Positions 1 through 13,592 of a stretch of DNA of 64,000 nucleotides are shown here, one piece after another (the first letter of the stretch is position 1; each line of letters opens with the position of its first letter). The position numbers and the translations under genes were made by a program. This stretch comes from Chrysomallon squamiferum (lineage: Eukaryota > Mollusca > Gastropoda > Neomphalida > Peltospiridae), in assembly GCA_012295275.1 (NCBI GenBank), contig CM022679.1, positions 22,583,915-22,647,914 on the forward strand. The letters are read 5' to 3'. A model generated the notes under the pieces. That model was not told where the DNA came from. It saw nothing but the letters and a program-made list of their open reading frames with translations, and searched no databases.

Positions 1-260
<260 letters not shown>

Positions 261-369
261 AACATGTCTGCGCATGGAACAAAGAATGGAAAATACTGGT
301 GTAATATTTAACATTAAACAATTACAACTAATTTCTCTGAATTTTCAACTAGTAGTAAAACATTTTAAA

Positions 370-768
370 AATCACTGTAATTTAACAGTTTTAATGAAAT
401 ATTAAATTTTCTTAACACTTTCTTTACTTTTTTTCAAAGTTAGTTAATATATTGGTTTATTTATAATATTTAATTTGGATATGTAGATAATAATATTTAG
501 AAATGATCCTAATATTTAACTTTGTTACTAATCTATATTTAGAGCTTGTACTGTTATTCATTAGTAAAATTACTGTGTAATTTAAATGTTTTGATTTATT
601 ACAATGGCGAAGGGTTTGTTCCGTTCGTTATTAGTCTGTATGTCACAAAACACAAACGGTTTGAAGAATAAACAGAAATTACGCTTTCTTTCACACTTTT
701 GTTGTTTTTATATAATTTATTTTATATTTAACTTTTATTAGTTTCTGACTCATCCATTCTAAAATTAT

Positions 769-858
<90 letters not shown>

Positions 859-1323
859 CTTTTACAAGGTAATACAAAGCAAATCCGCATTTTCAGTATT
901 ATAAATTTTTAAATATATTCGCGGCTTCCTGTTTCCAACAAGTATCGTTTTATGTTGTATTCAGAAGAAAAAATCAACCAATAAAAATAAATAATATTAT
1001 AAATAAACTTTTTATCTAAACCCTTTAGACTGCGGAAAAATAGGGTCAAAACAGCAATCTGTTGCCCCTACCTGATCACAAATAGACCTTTCCAGCCAAT
1101 CGCAAATCACCTGCGGTTAACCGTAGCCAATAAGATTTTAGCAAACTGTAACCAGCAGTCAACCAATGATGTTCCAGGACGGTTAACCGCATCCAATCAG
1201 AAAATAGCAGCTGATAGCTGGGCGTCACTGTTCTAGGTGAAAGACGTGTAAGGGAGATAAATTGTCATCCAGTATTGAAATGCTCTTAGAATAATCTTCG
1301 TGATCTATTCACTTGTAAAACGA

Positions 1324-1382
<59 letters not shown>

Positions 1383-1460
1383 TTGCTAGATCCTTTCTAA
1401 CAGCGTTCTCGGTAGGGAACAGAAAGGACGCAAGTAATTTGGTTATGGCCCGCGAAGTCG
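370..1460. repeat. Segmental duplication, copy U1 (5' half)
   Basis: The block recurs at 52.72-53.24, 58.29-59.11 and 59.36-60.42 kb. Shared landmarks in order are an AT-rich segment around 480-560, a (GA)n tract (773-855) followed by gactgctttta, a CCAAT-rich block (about 1085-1205), an (ATT)n tract (about 1326-1377) and a segment around 1400-1440 with cgttctcggtagggaac. I see no coding sequence in it. Confidence 0.85.
1085..1205 (+). promoter_or_regulatory. CCAAT-box cluster with CGGTTAACCG palindromes
   Basis: Within about 120 bp there are gccaatcgc, gccaataag, accaatgat and atccaatca, which are four CCAAT cores of the NF-Y type, plus two ggttaacc palindromes. The cluster is kept in the copies at 58750-58865 and 60070-60185 and partly at 52930-53015. 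Promoter function is inferred; it could simply be the body of a dispersed repeat. Confidence 0.4.
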
Positions 1461-2033
1461 ACTTGTATATATAATCTTACAATTGTGTCAACTTGGTGGG
1501 ACTATTATTACTGCAATTCAATTTCAGTTCAGTTGATTTATTTCCCAAAGTCAGCATGACTATAAACTCAAAGCAGACAAGAATACAGTTATAAAACAGA
1601 AACAGTTGTGTAATAGGTTACAGTATACAAACACAGAAGTAAAAAAAAATAAACGTAAGAATTAGGATTATAAAAATATAAACATATAGTTGTTTTATAT
1701 ATATATAGTTACAAAATAAATTACATATTTATCAAGATTTCTTAAAGTTTTTATATTTTTTGAAAACAAAAGATTCATTATGTTAAAAGTAGATGGACTC
1801 GTAGAGAAATATTTCATTAAATAAAATAAACATTTTGATGCAAAATGGAATTCATCTTCAATGCCTCCACACACAAACACGCGCGCGCGCATACACACAC
1901 GCAGGCACACACACACACACACACACACACACAAGAAAAAAGGTCCACTAAGAAGGTTCGATCCTAGGTGTCAACTATCCCACTAGAAATACTCTGCCGA
2001 TCGCTGATTACGTTGTGGGTATTACAGTACTAA

Positions 2034-2068
<35 letters not shown>

Positions 2069-2105
2069 ATGTTCCATCTGGTAATACAACATCAGCGTCA
2101 CCCAA
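1461..2105. other. Non-coding, AT-rich, with simple repeats
   Basis: I see no gene here. The stretch contains a (CA)n tract at about 1867-1934 and (AATA)n at about 2034-2070. The open frames over the CA tract are low-complexity translations. Confidence 0.7.
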
Positions 2106-2633
2106 CTACTCCAACTTCTTGTCAGTTGTGAAGATCAGTATTAGGTCTCCTCCTTCAGTTCGGTGTAGAAAAGGATCTCCTCCCTCGGTGCGGGTCCTCT
2201 CTCCTTCTAAACTGATATCCTGTCTTGTCTGGGGTAGTCGGGGTAGGGTTTTGTGTAGCTGTCGGTATGGTATCGTCTTAATGGCACTAAAACGAGGAAT
2301 CGTGGCTGACAATCCTTTAGGAAAAAAGTCGTGGTTCTTCTTGAGATTGGAAATCTCACCAGTGTAAATCTTAGGAACTGGCGTTGTTTCCATTTCAGCT
2401 CTGTCCATGAGGTTCACCTTAAACGTATCAACAAGCTTAATAAATGACACCGCCGCGTGGTTGTACAGTATCGCGTCTGCCATCTGGAGCATGTTGTCCA
2501 CAGTCACAACGTAGGCTCTGCACTGCGACGTAGTACACCTCCAGTAAGTTTTCTCTCCACACTTTCTTTTAAAGCGAAATTTGTGCTGGTTGTAATACAA
2601 ATGTCGTGTTTTAACGTGTCCATAAATGTCACT
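2106..2633 (-). pseudogene. FLYWCH zinc-finger / MULE-transposase-like protein fragment
   Basis: The minus-strand frame opens after a TAG near 2634. It reads an N-terminal FLYWCH-type zinc finger: an aromatic-rich start (LYYNQHKFRF), then KTYWRC, a second Cys in SQCRAY and a His in LYNHAA. It continues with a segment of the type that follows FLYWCH fingers in metazoan MULE-derived proteins: IPRFSAIKTIPYRQLHKTLP, then LPQTRQDISLEGE. FLYWCH fingers bind DNA and are often joined to Mutator-like transposases. Here the frame ends after about 175 codons with no catalytic DDE region, so it is a truncated mobile-element relic or one exon of a domesticated gene. There is no ATG at the start of the frame; the first alternative start is a TTG. 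Codon use and GC content are higher than in the flanks, as expected for an insertion. Other explanations are weaker because the finger and the following motif are both recognisable. Confidence 0.7.
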
Positions 2634-3059
2634 CTAACTCGCGCAGCTGCCATATTGTTAAATGTGAAATAGTTTTCCATTTTGCTATAAAACTTTATAT
2701 AGATTAAACTGGGAAAAGAACCAATGTTGAAGTGTCTGCTCAATATAAGAGAAAGATAACTTTACTACGCAAAACAGTAAATTGGTAATGCATAACATGA
2801 GCAAATAAACAAAAAATAACAACACTTCGGTATCTACTCAATTAATGGAAGCCTAGTTACATATTCTACAATGGACAGCAATCACCTAATATTCTACTTC
2901 AAGGTTCTCATCTCATTGTTAACAAAAAAGGCGTCTCGTAACTGCAGCGCAGAATTTATAAACCAATTAGATATTTCTACGTCCCGGGACTTTTATTATT
3001 TTACGTCCCAGTACTAATCAAAATAGATTTGTCGACTTTCCGAGCCGATACCGGTAATT

Positions 3060-3060
<1 letters not shown>
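2634..3060. other. No gene seen
   Basis: AT-rich sequence between the FLYWCH relic and the next duplicated block. I found no frame with recognisable content. Confidence 0.6.
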
Positions 3061-3790
<730 letters not shown>

Positions 3791-3814
3791 GTATTTCTTT
3801 GTTGTTATCTATAA

Positions 3815-4110
3815 TAATAATAATAATAATAATAATGATAATAATAATATTAAATAATTCATTAATAAATGTAGGAGTAGTAATAGTAGTTGTCCTGGGG
3901 ATGGTGCTGGTAATTCTTTGCTGAAGGATACTATAATAATAAATGATGATGATAATGATGATGATAATAATAAATGTAGTATTAGAAGTAACAATAGGAG
4001 TAGTAATAGTAGTTGTTCTGGTGAAGGTGCTGCTAATTCTTAGCTGGATAATATTTTAGTCATGATGATGATGATACATTAATAAATGTACGAGTAGAAG
4101 TAGCAGTAGG
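3815..4110. repeat. Start of ATG/ATA-rich minisatellite
   Basis: ATA/ATG triplet runs alternate with a unit containing gtaggagtagtaatagtagt and tggtgctggtaattctt. The same unit makes up 5.44-7.30 kb, so this is an outlying piece of that array split off by a duplicated block. Confidence 0.8.
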
Positions 4111-4444
4111 AGTACAACAGGAACATACTGTTTAAAGTGATCTCACTTCCATTAGAAACCTGGGCGTCCTTCTTTAACTTTTCTTTTTCATTAAATTATT
4201 TTATTTTACAGTTCATTTTTTGAAAATGCTAAAGAGAACACGACACTGTTGAAGAAAATACAAAGCAGATATAAACATAATTTATTATACGCATATATAC
4301 ACGCAGACACGCATATATTTTTGACATAATCCGCATAGAAGTTTATAATATCGTTTCCGCGTTTCGAATCGTTATAAATATTTGGTTCACTTTCTTTGTA
4401 ATTTTTGAAGAGACACATGGTCTATTCTATAATATAAACACCCA

Positions 4445-4494
<50 letters not shown>

Positions 4495-4515
4495 TCACAC
4501 ACTCGCTCCACAAAC

Positions 4516-4632
4516 TCACACATACACACGTGCCTCTATCTCGTTGTACGCAGCACTGAAAGCTGACAGAGGAATCCGCACAAGATTGACAGGTCCGCTA
4601 GAATTCTCAGCCCCATCCAGAACGAAGACTTT
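4516..4632 (-). pseudogene. Truncated GPCR last exon, copy 2
   Basis: After a ttcag acceptor the minus-strand frame reads KVFVLDGAENSSGPVNLV and then LSAFSAAYN. It then reads EIEARVYV and stops at 4516-4518. The breakpoint after AAYN is identical to those of the copies at 3577 and 1, so the three descend from one truncated ancestor. The intron side of the acceptor has degenerated to long A/T runs. Confidence 0.8.
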
Positions 4633-4754
4633 CTGAAAAAAAAAAAAAAAAAAAGAAAGAAAGAAAAAAAAAAAAAAAAAAACATAATGAAATAAAGTCA
4701 TCTAAATCGTACCAGTACTGATGGTTGTCAGGCAGAATTTCTTTGTTGTTATTG

Positions 4755-4794
<40 letters not shown>

Positions 4795-5266
4795 GTAATA
4801 ATAATAATAGTAATAGTAATAATAATAATAAATAACAATTATTATTATTATTATTATATAAGGTAAAATTTACGAAAAATCAGTGGTATCAACAACACAC
4901 ATGCATTGTGTAATTATGACGGAACAATTCAGCTCCGTTCAAACGAGGTCAAAGCACTTCTTACTGTAAACACAGAGAGTGAGAGATCCACGAATATTAT
5001 GCAGTGCACTATTAACACAAAAGGCGCTTTCCTCCCCAGTATTTTACAACAGTATATTGGTGTTTCCGCTATAAGGATATCTAGGTCAATCTTTTCTTTT
5101 CGAGAGAAAGCTTTTTGTTTGACGGGTTAATTAATGACTTATAACATTATGCACTGATATATTTAAAATAATTTCAGTTTCAGTTCTCGGTGTGCTATGT
5201 ATACCTTATCTCGTCCCCTGTCACAAAACACCTCTGTTCACGTGATCCCTGTGTGTACAAACAAAT

Positions 5267-5282
5267 ATGGCGACAGTCAAAT
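5267..5282 (+). CDS. Candidate start exon of locus 1 (MATVK type)
   Basis: The sequence aaatATGGCGACAGTCAAAT is followed by the donor gtaaga. It codes M-A-T-V-K plus one base, leaving phase 1, which is the phase of every downstream exon in locus 1. The same exon with a G as last base stands at 54539-54554, ahead of locus 2. About 400 bp upstream is also shared between the two places and probably carries the promoter. The first downstream exon candidates are at 14912 and 15391. Use of this exon is inferred from phase and duplication only. Confidence 0.5.
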
Positions 5283-5439
5283 GTAAGATTTTCAACAAGA
5301 TTCTGTTTTGATGCGGTTAAATTGCAAATGATGGAACCGACTTGTTTTAGAAAGTTAAAAACGCATATGAGTTTATTAAAATCAATAAAACATAATGAAA
5401 TAAAGTCATCTAAATCGTACCAGTACAGACGGTTGTCAT

Positions 5440-5461
5440 GCATTATTTCTTTGTTGTTGTT

Positions 5462-5515
<54 letters not shown>

Positions 5516-6320
5516 TCATTAATAAATGTAGGAGTAGAAATAACTGTAGGAGTAGTAATAGTAGTTGTCCTGTGGATGGTGCTGGTAATTCTTTGCTGAA
5601 GGATACTATAATAATAGATGATGATGATGATGATGATGATGATAATAATAACTGTAGTATTAGAAGTAACAATAGGAGTAGTAATAGTAGTTGTTCTGGT
5701 GAAGGTGCTGGTAATTCTTAGCTTGATAATATTTTAATCATGATGATGATGATGATAATAATACATTAATGAATGTAGGAGTAGAAGTAACAGTAGGAGT
5801 AGTAATTGTAGTTGTTCTCGTGATGATGCTGGTAATTCTTTGCTTGAGAATATTATAATAATAGATCATTATGATGATGATGATGATGATGATAATACAT
5901 TAATGAACGTAGGAGTAGAAGTAACAGAATGAGTAGTAACAGTATTGATGCTGGTGATGGTGCTGATAATTCTTAGCTGGAAATTATTTTTAAAATCAAT
6001 AATCATTTTGATGATGATAATAATGCATTAATAAATGTAGGAGTGGAAGTAACAGTAGGAGTAGTAGTAGTAGTTTTTGTGCTGAAGGTGCTGGTAATTT
6101 TTAGCTGGATAATATTATATTAATAGATGATTACGGTCATTATGATAATAACAATAACTATAATGATGATTACAATAATAATAATAATAAAACATAAATA
6201 AATGTAGGAGTAGAAGTAATAGTAGGGGTAGTAATAGTAGTTGTTCTGGTGATGGTGCTGCTAATTCTTAGATGGATAATATTATAATAATAGATAATGA
6301 TGATGATGATGATGATGGCC

Positions 6321-6394
<74 letters not shown>

Positions 6395-6736
6395 AACAAC
6401 AACACATTAATAAATGTACGAGTAGAAGTAACAGAAGGAGTAGTAATAGTAGTTGTTCTGGTGATTGTGCTGGTAATTCTTTGCTGGAGAATACTTTAAT
6501 AATAGATGATGATAATAATAATACATTAATATATGTAGGATTAGAAGTAACAACAGAAGTAAAATAGTAGTTCTGGTGATGGTGATAGTAATTATTTGCT
6601 GGTTAATACTATAATAATAGATGATGATGATAATAAATGTAGGATTAGAAGTAAAAATAGAAGTAAAATAGTAGTTCTGGTGATGGTGCTAGTAATTCTT
6701 AGCTGGAAAATATTGTAATAACAGATGATGATGAGG

Positions 6737-6780
<44 letters not shown>

Positions 6781-7300
6781 AATAATAATAATAAAACTAC
6801 ATAAATAAATGTAGGACTAGAAGTAACAGTCGGAGTAGTAATTGTAGTTGTTCTGGTGATGGTGCTAGTAATTCTTTGCTGGAGAATACTTTAATAATAG
6901 ATGGTGATGATAATGATAATAATAATAATAGCAATACATTAATAAATGTAGGAATAGAAGTAACAGTCGGAGTAGTAATAGTAGTTGTTCTGGTGATGGT
7001 GCTGGTAATTCTTTGCTGGAGAATACTTTAATAATAGATGATGGTGATAATGATGATGATAATAATAATAATAATAATACATTAATAAATGTATGAATAG
7101 AAGTAACAGTAGGAGTAGTAATAGTAGTTGTTCTGGTGATGGTGCTGGTAAATCTCTGCTTGAGAATACTTTAATAATAGATGATGGTGATAATGATGAT
7201 TCCAATACTACACTAATAAATGTACTATTAGAAGTAACAGTGGTGATGCTGGTGATAGTGCCGATAATTCTTAGCTGTTGAATATTATAATAATAGATAA
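5440..7300. repeat. ATG/ATA-rich minisatellite array
   Basis: About a dozen degenerate units, spaced roughly 95-240 bp. Each has ATG/ATA triplet runs, then cattaataaatgtaggagta, then a version of ggtgctggtaattctt. (AAC)n tracts lie at about 6355-6405 and 6738-6778. The open frames here are homopolymeric and not genes. Confidence 0.85.
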
Positions 7301-7488
7301 TGATCCTATTTCTAATCTCTGTGTTTCATTTTCTCTCTTCATTAGAGAAAATGCATTTTCATACTGCACTTCACTAGTTAAAACGTACTTACAGCGATTT
7401 GAGTAAATGACCTAATGAAAGCATTTATATTTACATGCGAGTGATTTGTTTGTTTATGTTTATTCAATAAATAAATGAGTAAAAACAA

Positions 7489-7529
<41 letters not shown>

Positions 7530-7766
7530 CAGTAGGCATATGTGTATAGCTGTTTATCGATATGCGTATACATATCTCTCTATGTGTGTGCATGTGTGTG
7601 TATGTTTGTTATAACCCATTATTTACTATACGCGTCAAATAAAAATCTTTCTGTCCAAAAGAAAAGATTGACCTAGATATCCTCATAGCGGAAACACTAA
7701 GATAATGTTGTACAATGCTTGAATGAAAGCACCTTTTGTGTTAATAGTGCACTAAATAATATTCGT

Positions 7767-7843
<77 letters not shown>

Positions 7844-8100
7844 TTTAAATAATGACCAAGTAGAACAACATGAAAGTGGATTTAAAAAAATATATTAATT
7901 TAATTAAAAGAAAAGAATGATAACAAAGAGAGCAAAACAGTAACCAAAGAAATGAGAATCGACAAAGACAGAAGATCAACAAACACAGGGCGGTTCCAAA
8001 ATGTATGTAATTCTCCGGCCCGTCATGAAGCTCTCATCAGAAGAAACGGGTAAATGATTTTACAAAATGAAAACATAATCAATAAATTATATATATATAT
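7300..8100. other. Non-coding with inverted duplicate and simple repeats
   Basis: Contains (ATT)n at about 7490-7530. A stretch at about 7655-7775 is the reverse complement of part of 5000-5100 (aggatatctaggtcaatct side and the gcactattaacacaaaagg side). A (TC)n tract lies at 7771-7841. No gene seen. Confidence 0.7.
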
Positions 8101-8319
8101 AAAAAATTAAAAATTAAATAAATATATAAATTGACAGTAAGAAGAAAGTCCTTCCAGTCGATGATACCGATTTTCACTAACTTGGCAAGCGACAGAAAGA
8201 TTAATTTTAATATGAATAGTTGGAGAAAACCCATAATGTGACCTCGATGACCTAGCAAATAGAAAGGCTTGAAATCGTAAGTGACGCCACTCGTTTCTTA
8301 GAAATACCGCAGTTTCAAG

Positions 8320-8335
8320 ATGGCGTCTCGGACAG
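8320..8335 (+). CDS. Micro start exon 1 (MASRT)
   Basis: ATGGCGTCTCGGACAG followed by the donor gtaggc. It codes M-A-S-R-T plus a G, leaving phase 1. The aagATGGCG context also matches a YY1-type initiator. Phase fits exons 14912 and 15391. Confidence 0.5.
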
Positions 8336-9089
8336 GTAGGCGTTACTTTGGGTCTTACTTGTATTGCTTTATCTTGCTGCATTAGCCCAGATATATCTAA
8401 TTAGAAAGTTTGGTTACATACAAATTTGTTACATCGAAAGTGTGGTAAACACGTGTATCCTTGTAGCAATTTAATAATAAGCAGCCTTAACTAAGTAAAT
8501 TGCCTCTTTAGCAGAGCATAGAAGTAATAAGTAAATGTGTTGATAAACGTAGTTTCATTTCATTTTGAATTTAGGCTATCATCGACTTAACATGCAAGAA
8601 ATGACATGAAATTAGTCATATCTTGAGAATAATTCCTATTTTGTAACACTTCTAGAGACACATACTCTGGTGCGTTTTTTTCTTTTACTTATAGATGCAT
8701 TCACAACCACAACAACAGCACATATAACAATAATACTGCTAATAACAATGATTAAAACAACAACAACAACAACAGTAATAATAATAACAATAATAATAAT
8801 AATAATAAACAAAATGAAAAGATAAGGAATAAGATATATTAAAAAAATATAATTTATTAAATAAAATAATAATTAAAATTAAATAAATATTTAAATTAAT
8901 AATAATAAGAAAGTCCTTCCAGTCGTTGATACAGATTTTCACTAACTTGGCAAGCAACAGCAAGTTTAGTTTTAAAAATAGATATGATTAGTGAGGCAAA
9001 ACACGTAATGTGACCTCGATGACGTAGCAAATAGAGAGTTCCAAGTTGTCACTGGCAACTGCATTTCTTAGAACTCCCGCACTTTCAAG

Positions 9090-9105
9090 ATGGCGTCTCG
9101 GACAG
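9090..9105 (+). CDS. Micro start exon 2 (MASRT)
   Basis: Same 16 bases and same gtaggc donor as the copy at 8320, in the next repeat unit. Phase 1 out. Confidence 0.5.
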
Positions 9106-9434
9106 GTAGGCGTTACTTTGCGTCTTACTTGTATTGCTTTATCTTGCTGCATTAGCCCAGATGTATTTAATAATAAGATTTTGGTTACATACACATTTAT
9201 TTTGTCTTCAAATCTTTTCTAATTTTATTATTATTATTATTAGCGTCATGATTATCATCATTCATTATCTGTATTTATGGTTTATTCCAGATATCTTTCT
9301 TTTTCTTCTCTGCTTAAAGCAGCATTTTTATTTGTCTTTCTACGCATGCGTTTATGACGTCAATGTCTCCTGATACATGCATCTTATTGGATAATTATGA
9401 TATCATATTAAGAGGAGACATTAATAGTTTCACG

Positions 9435-9450
9435 ATGGCGTCTCCAACAG
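9435..9450 (+). CDS. Micro start exon 3 (MASPT, GC donor)
   Basis: ATGGCGTCTCCAACAG followed by gcaaat, a rare GC-type donor, in phase 1. A GT occurs 10 bases further on, but using it would give phase 2, which would not fit the downstream exons. Confidence 0.35.
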
Positions 9451-10173
9451 GCAAATCTTTTAGGTGTTATATCTATCGATTTATCTATTGATTTGTCTTT
9501 CTCGTTTATCAAACGTATAGCGCTGAAGAAAAAAGTGCGGCAAATACATGTATTCTTGAAGCAATTTAATAACAAGCACCTTTAACTGAGTAAATTGCCT
9601 CTTTATCAGAGAAGTAATAAGTAAATGTGTTTATAAACGTAGTTTCATTTCATTTTGAAGTTAGGCAATCATCCATTTAACACTAGCAGAAATGGTATCA
9701 AATTAGTTATATCTCGAGAATAATTCCTATTTTCTAACACTTCTAGAGACACGTACTCTGGTGGGATTTTTTATTTTATTTATGCAGGAAATCACAACCA
9801 CAATATAACAACAGCAGATATAACAATGATACTAATAATAATGATTATAGCAACAACAACAGTAATAATAATAATAAACGGTAAATGTTTTTACAAAATC
9901 AAAACATAATCAATAAATTATAATGAAAAAATAATAATAATAATAATTTATTAATAAAAATTAAAATTAAATAAATATTTAAATTATTAATAATAATAAA
10001 GGCGTTCCATTCGATGATATCGATTTTTACTAACTTGGCAACAGCAAGTTTAGTTTTGAAAGTAGATATGATTAGTGGGGTAAAACACGTAATGTGACCT
10101 CGATGACGTAGCAAATAGAGAGTTCCATGTTGTCACTGGCAACCGCATTTCTTAGAACTCCCGCAGTTTCAAG

Positions 10174-10189
10174 ATGGCGTCTCGATCAG
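10174..10189 (+). CDS. Micro start exon 4 (MASRS)
   Basis: ATGGCGTCTCGATCAG with the donor gtagca. Codes M-A-S-R-S plus G, phase 1. Confidence 0.45.
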
Positions 10190-10254
10190 GTAGCAAATAG
10201 AGACTCCGATTTGTCAATGACACCTGCGTTTCTTAGAAATCTCGCAGTTTCAAA

Positions 10255-10270
10255 ATGGCGTCTCCGATAG
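10255..10270 (+). CDS. Micro start exon 5 (MASPI, GC donor)
   Basis: ATGGCGTCTCCGATAG with the donor gcaaat, phase 1. It lies only 65 bases after copy 4, so the two subtypes sit in close pairs. Confidence 0.35.
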
Positions 10271-11029
10271 GCAAATCTTTTAGGTGTTATAGCTATTGAT
10301 TTATGTATTGATTTCTCTTTCTCATTTATCAAACTTACAGTGCTAAAAAGAAAGTGCGGCAAATACATGTATTCTTGTAGCAATTTAATAATAAGCAGCG
10401 TTAACTAAGTAAACTGCGTCTTTATCAGAGCATAGAAGCAATAAGTAAATGTGTTGATAAACATAGTTTCATTTCATTTTGAAGTTAGGCAATCGTCGAT
10501 TTAACATAGCAGAAATGATATCAAATTAGTCATATCTCAAGAATAATTCCTATTTTGTAACACTTCTAGAGACAGGTACTCTGGTGTTGTTGTTTTTTTT
10601 TTTTTTTTTTTTTTTTATTTACGCATGCAATCACAACCACAATATAACAACAGCAGATATAACAATGATACTAATAATAACGATTATTGCAACAACAACA
10701 GTAATAATAATAACAATAATAATAATAATAAACGGTAAATGTTTTTAAAAAATCAAATCATATTAAATAAATTATAATGAAACAAAAAATAATAATAATG
10801 TATTAATAAAAATTAGAATTAAAATTAAATAAATATTTAAATTAATAATAAGAAGAAAGGCGTTCCAGTCGATGATATCGATTTTTATTAACTTGGCAAC
10901 AGGAAGTTTAGTTTTAAAAATAGATATGATTAGTGGGGTAAAACACGTCACGTGACCTCGATGACGTAGCAAATAGAGAGTCCAAGTTGTCACTGGCAAC
11001 CGCATTTCTTAGAACTCCGCAGTTTCAAG

Positions 11030-11045
11030 ATGGCGTCTCAGACAG
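11030..11045 (+). CDS. Micro start exon 6 (MASQT)
   Basis: ATGGCGTCTCAGACAG with the donor gtaggc. Codes M-A-S-Q-T plus G, phase 1. Confidence 0.45.
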
Positions 11046-11377
11046 GTAGGCGTTACTTTGCGTCTTACTTGTATTGCTTTATCTTGCTGCATTAGCCCAG
11101 ATGTATTTAATTAGAATGTTTGGTTACATACAAATTTGTTTTCTCTTCACATCTTTCGTGATTTTATGGTCATTATTATTAGCGTCATGATTATCATCAT
11201 TCATTATCTGTATTTATGGTTTATTCCAGATATCTTTCTTTTTCTTCTCTGCTGTCTTAAAGCAGCATTTTTATTTGCCTTTTTACGCATGCATTTATGT
11301 CGTCAGTGTCTCCTGATACTAGTATTTTATTGGATAATTATGATATCATGTAATGAGGAATCATTAATAGTTTCAAG

Positions 11378-11393
11378 ATGGCGTCTCTGCCAG
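11378..11393 (+). CDS. Micro start exon 7 (MASLP, GC donor)
   Basis: ATGGCGTCTCTGCCAG with the donor gcaaat, phase 1. Its flanks match the 9435 and 10255 copies. Confidence 0.35.
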
Positions 11394-12117
11394 GCAAATC
11401 TTTTAGGTGTTATATCTATTGATTTATGAATTGATTTCTCTTTCTCATTTATCAAACTTACAGTGCTAAAATGAAAGTGCGGCAAATACATGTATTCTTG
11501 TAGCAATTTAATAATAAGCAGCCTCTTTATCAGAGAATAGAAGTAATAAGTAAATGTGTTGATAAACATAGTTTCATTTCATTTTGAAGTTAGGCAATCA
11601 TCGATTTAACAAGTCAGAAATTATATCAAATTAGTCATATCTCAAGAATAATTCCTATTTTGTAACACTTCTAGAGACACGTACTCTGGTGGGTGTTTTT
11701 TAATTTTATTTACGCAGGAAATCATAACCACAATATAACAACAGCAGATATAAGAATGATACTAATAATAATGATTATAGCAACAACAACAGTAATAATA
11801 ATAAACGGTAAATGTTTTTAAAAAATCAAAACATAATCAATAAATTAAAATGAAAAAAAAAAAAATAATAATGTATTAATAAAAATTAAAATTAAAATTA
11901 AATAAATATTTAAATTAATAATAAGAAGAAAGGCGTTCCAGTCGATGATATCGATTTTTAGTAACTTGGCAACAGGAAGTTTTGTTTTAAAAATAGATAT
12001 GATTATTGAGGCAAAACACGTAATGTGACCTCGATGACGTAACAAATAGAGAGTTCCAAGTTGTCACTGGCAACCGCATTTCTTAGAACTCCCGCAGTTT
12101 CAACATAAGCTAATAGG

Positions 12118-12148
<31 letters not shown>

Positions 12149-12501
12149 AATAAAAAGAATAAAAAAAGATTATAAAAAATAAATCGATGCACTAACATAT
12201 CCTCAGCCTTCTATAATCAATTACGTGTTTTATTATTATTATTATTATTTTATTATTTTATTTATTTATTTATTTATTTATTTATATAATTAGAATAGTT
12301 ATGGATTTATGATAGGAAGTTTATTTTCCAGTCTGTGATATTAATTTTCACTAAATTTTCAACCAACAGTAAATCATTTTAAAAATAGAAATGATTATTG
12401 GGGAAGACCGTAATCTCAGTAAGAGAGACGTCATTTGAGTTGTCTTATCTTGATGATTCAGGCGACAAATATTTAATCTAGACATTTTAAATACATGTCA
12501 G

Positions 12502-12532
<31 letters not shown>

Positions 12533-12748
12533 GATAGATAGATAGATAGATAGATCTTCATATCATTCAGAATAGTCCTGATATGTTTTATTTTCATGTC
12601 TTTCATCATATTTTTTAGTTTTATCTTTATGTCATTATCATACGCTACTTAGAACTGAATGAGTGCTATTCTAGGTCAAAACAGTTATTTTAATATTGTA
12701 TGTGAAATTTCATTTACTGACTGTTCTTGCTATTGTTGTTGTTATAAT

Positions 12749-12783
<35 letters not shown>

Positions 12784-13306
12784 CTTACTTACTTACTTTT
12801 ACCTCCAATTAATATTGAAAATGTAATACATTTTTTCCCACTTTTCCCAGTATTTACATAATGCATGTGAAATTGCAAATCGAAATTCCACTTTCTTCTC
12901 TTCATTTTAATTACTAAACAAGAAATTAAGTTCATTTATCATTTCTGATTTAATCTTTAAAATAATAAATAGTAATAAAACAATATTATCTTTTTCATGA
13001 TTCGGCCTGTGTTTTAGTTTCTGTTCTTTTCGTTATCGTATTTTTATTTTTATTATAATAAAATAAAAACTCAAAGCAATGAAATAATAAATAAATGTAT
13101 GCACTAATCATGAGAATAAAATAAACAAACGTAAATAAAAAAATAAAATAAGTAAAATAAAATTAAATAAAAAAATGAAGAATAAATTTATAAATTAATA
13201 ATAAAAATAGAAATTAATAGAAATAAATCAATACATAAAACAAACCGTATAATCTTTTAAATACAGACATCCACAGCATACGTATATTCTGCAATTCCCT
13301 GCTTTG

Positions 13307-13382
<76 letters not shown>

Positions 13383-13592
13383 TTATTTATTTATTTATTT
13401 ATTTTTATTATTATTATTATTATTTTTTTTACATTAAATAATTATTGTTACGGCTTTAGCTAGTAAGCTGATCCAGTCTGTGATGTTTATTTTCACTAAG
13501 TAGTAAATCATTTTAAAAATAGATATTATAGTTGGGGAAAACCATAATCTGACCTCGATGACGTATCGCTCAGTTAGTATCGCTCATTCAAG

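Larger units (their letters stand above)
4110..5440. repeat. Segmental duplication block with truncated GPCR exon and start exon
   Basis: The first part repeats 3.12-3.79 kb. The second part, from about 4860 to 5370, is a close copy of 54.13-54.65 kb and ends with the MATVK start exon. An inverted partial copy of this second part lies at about 7655-7775. Confidence 0.85.
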
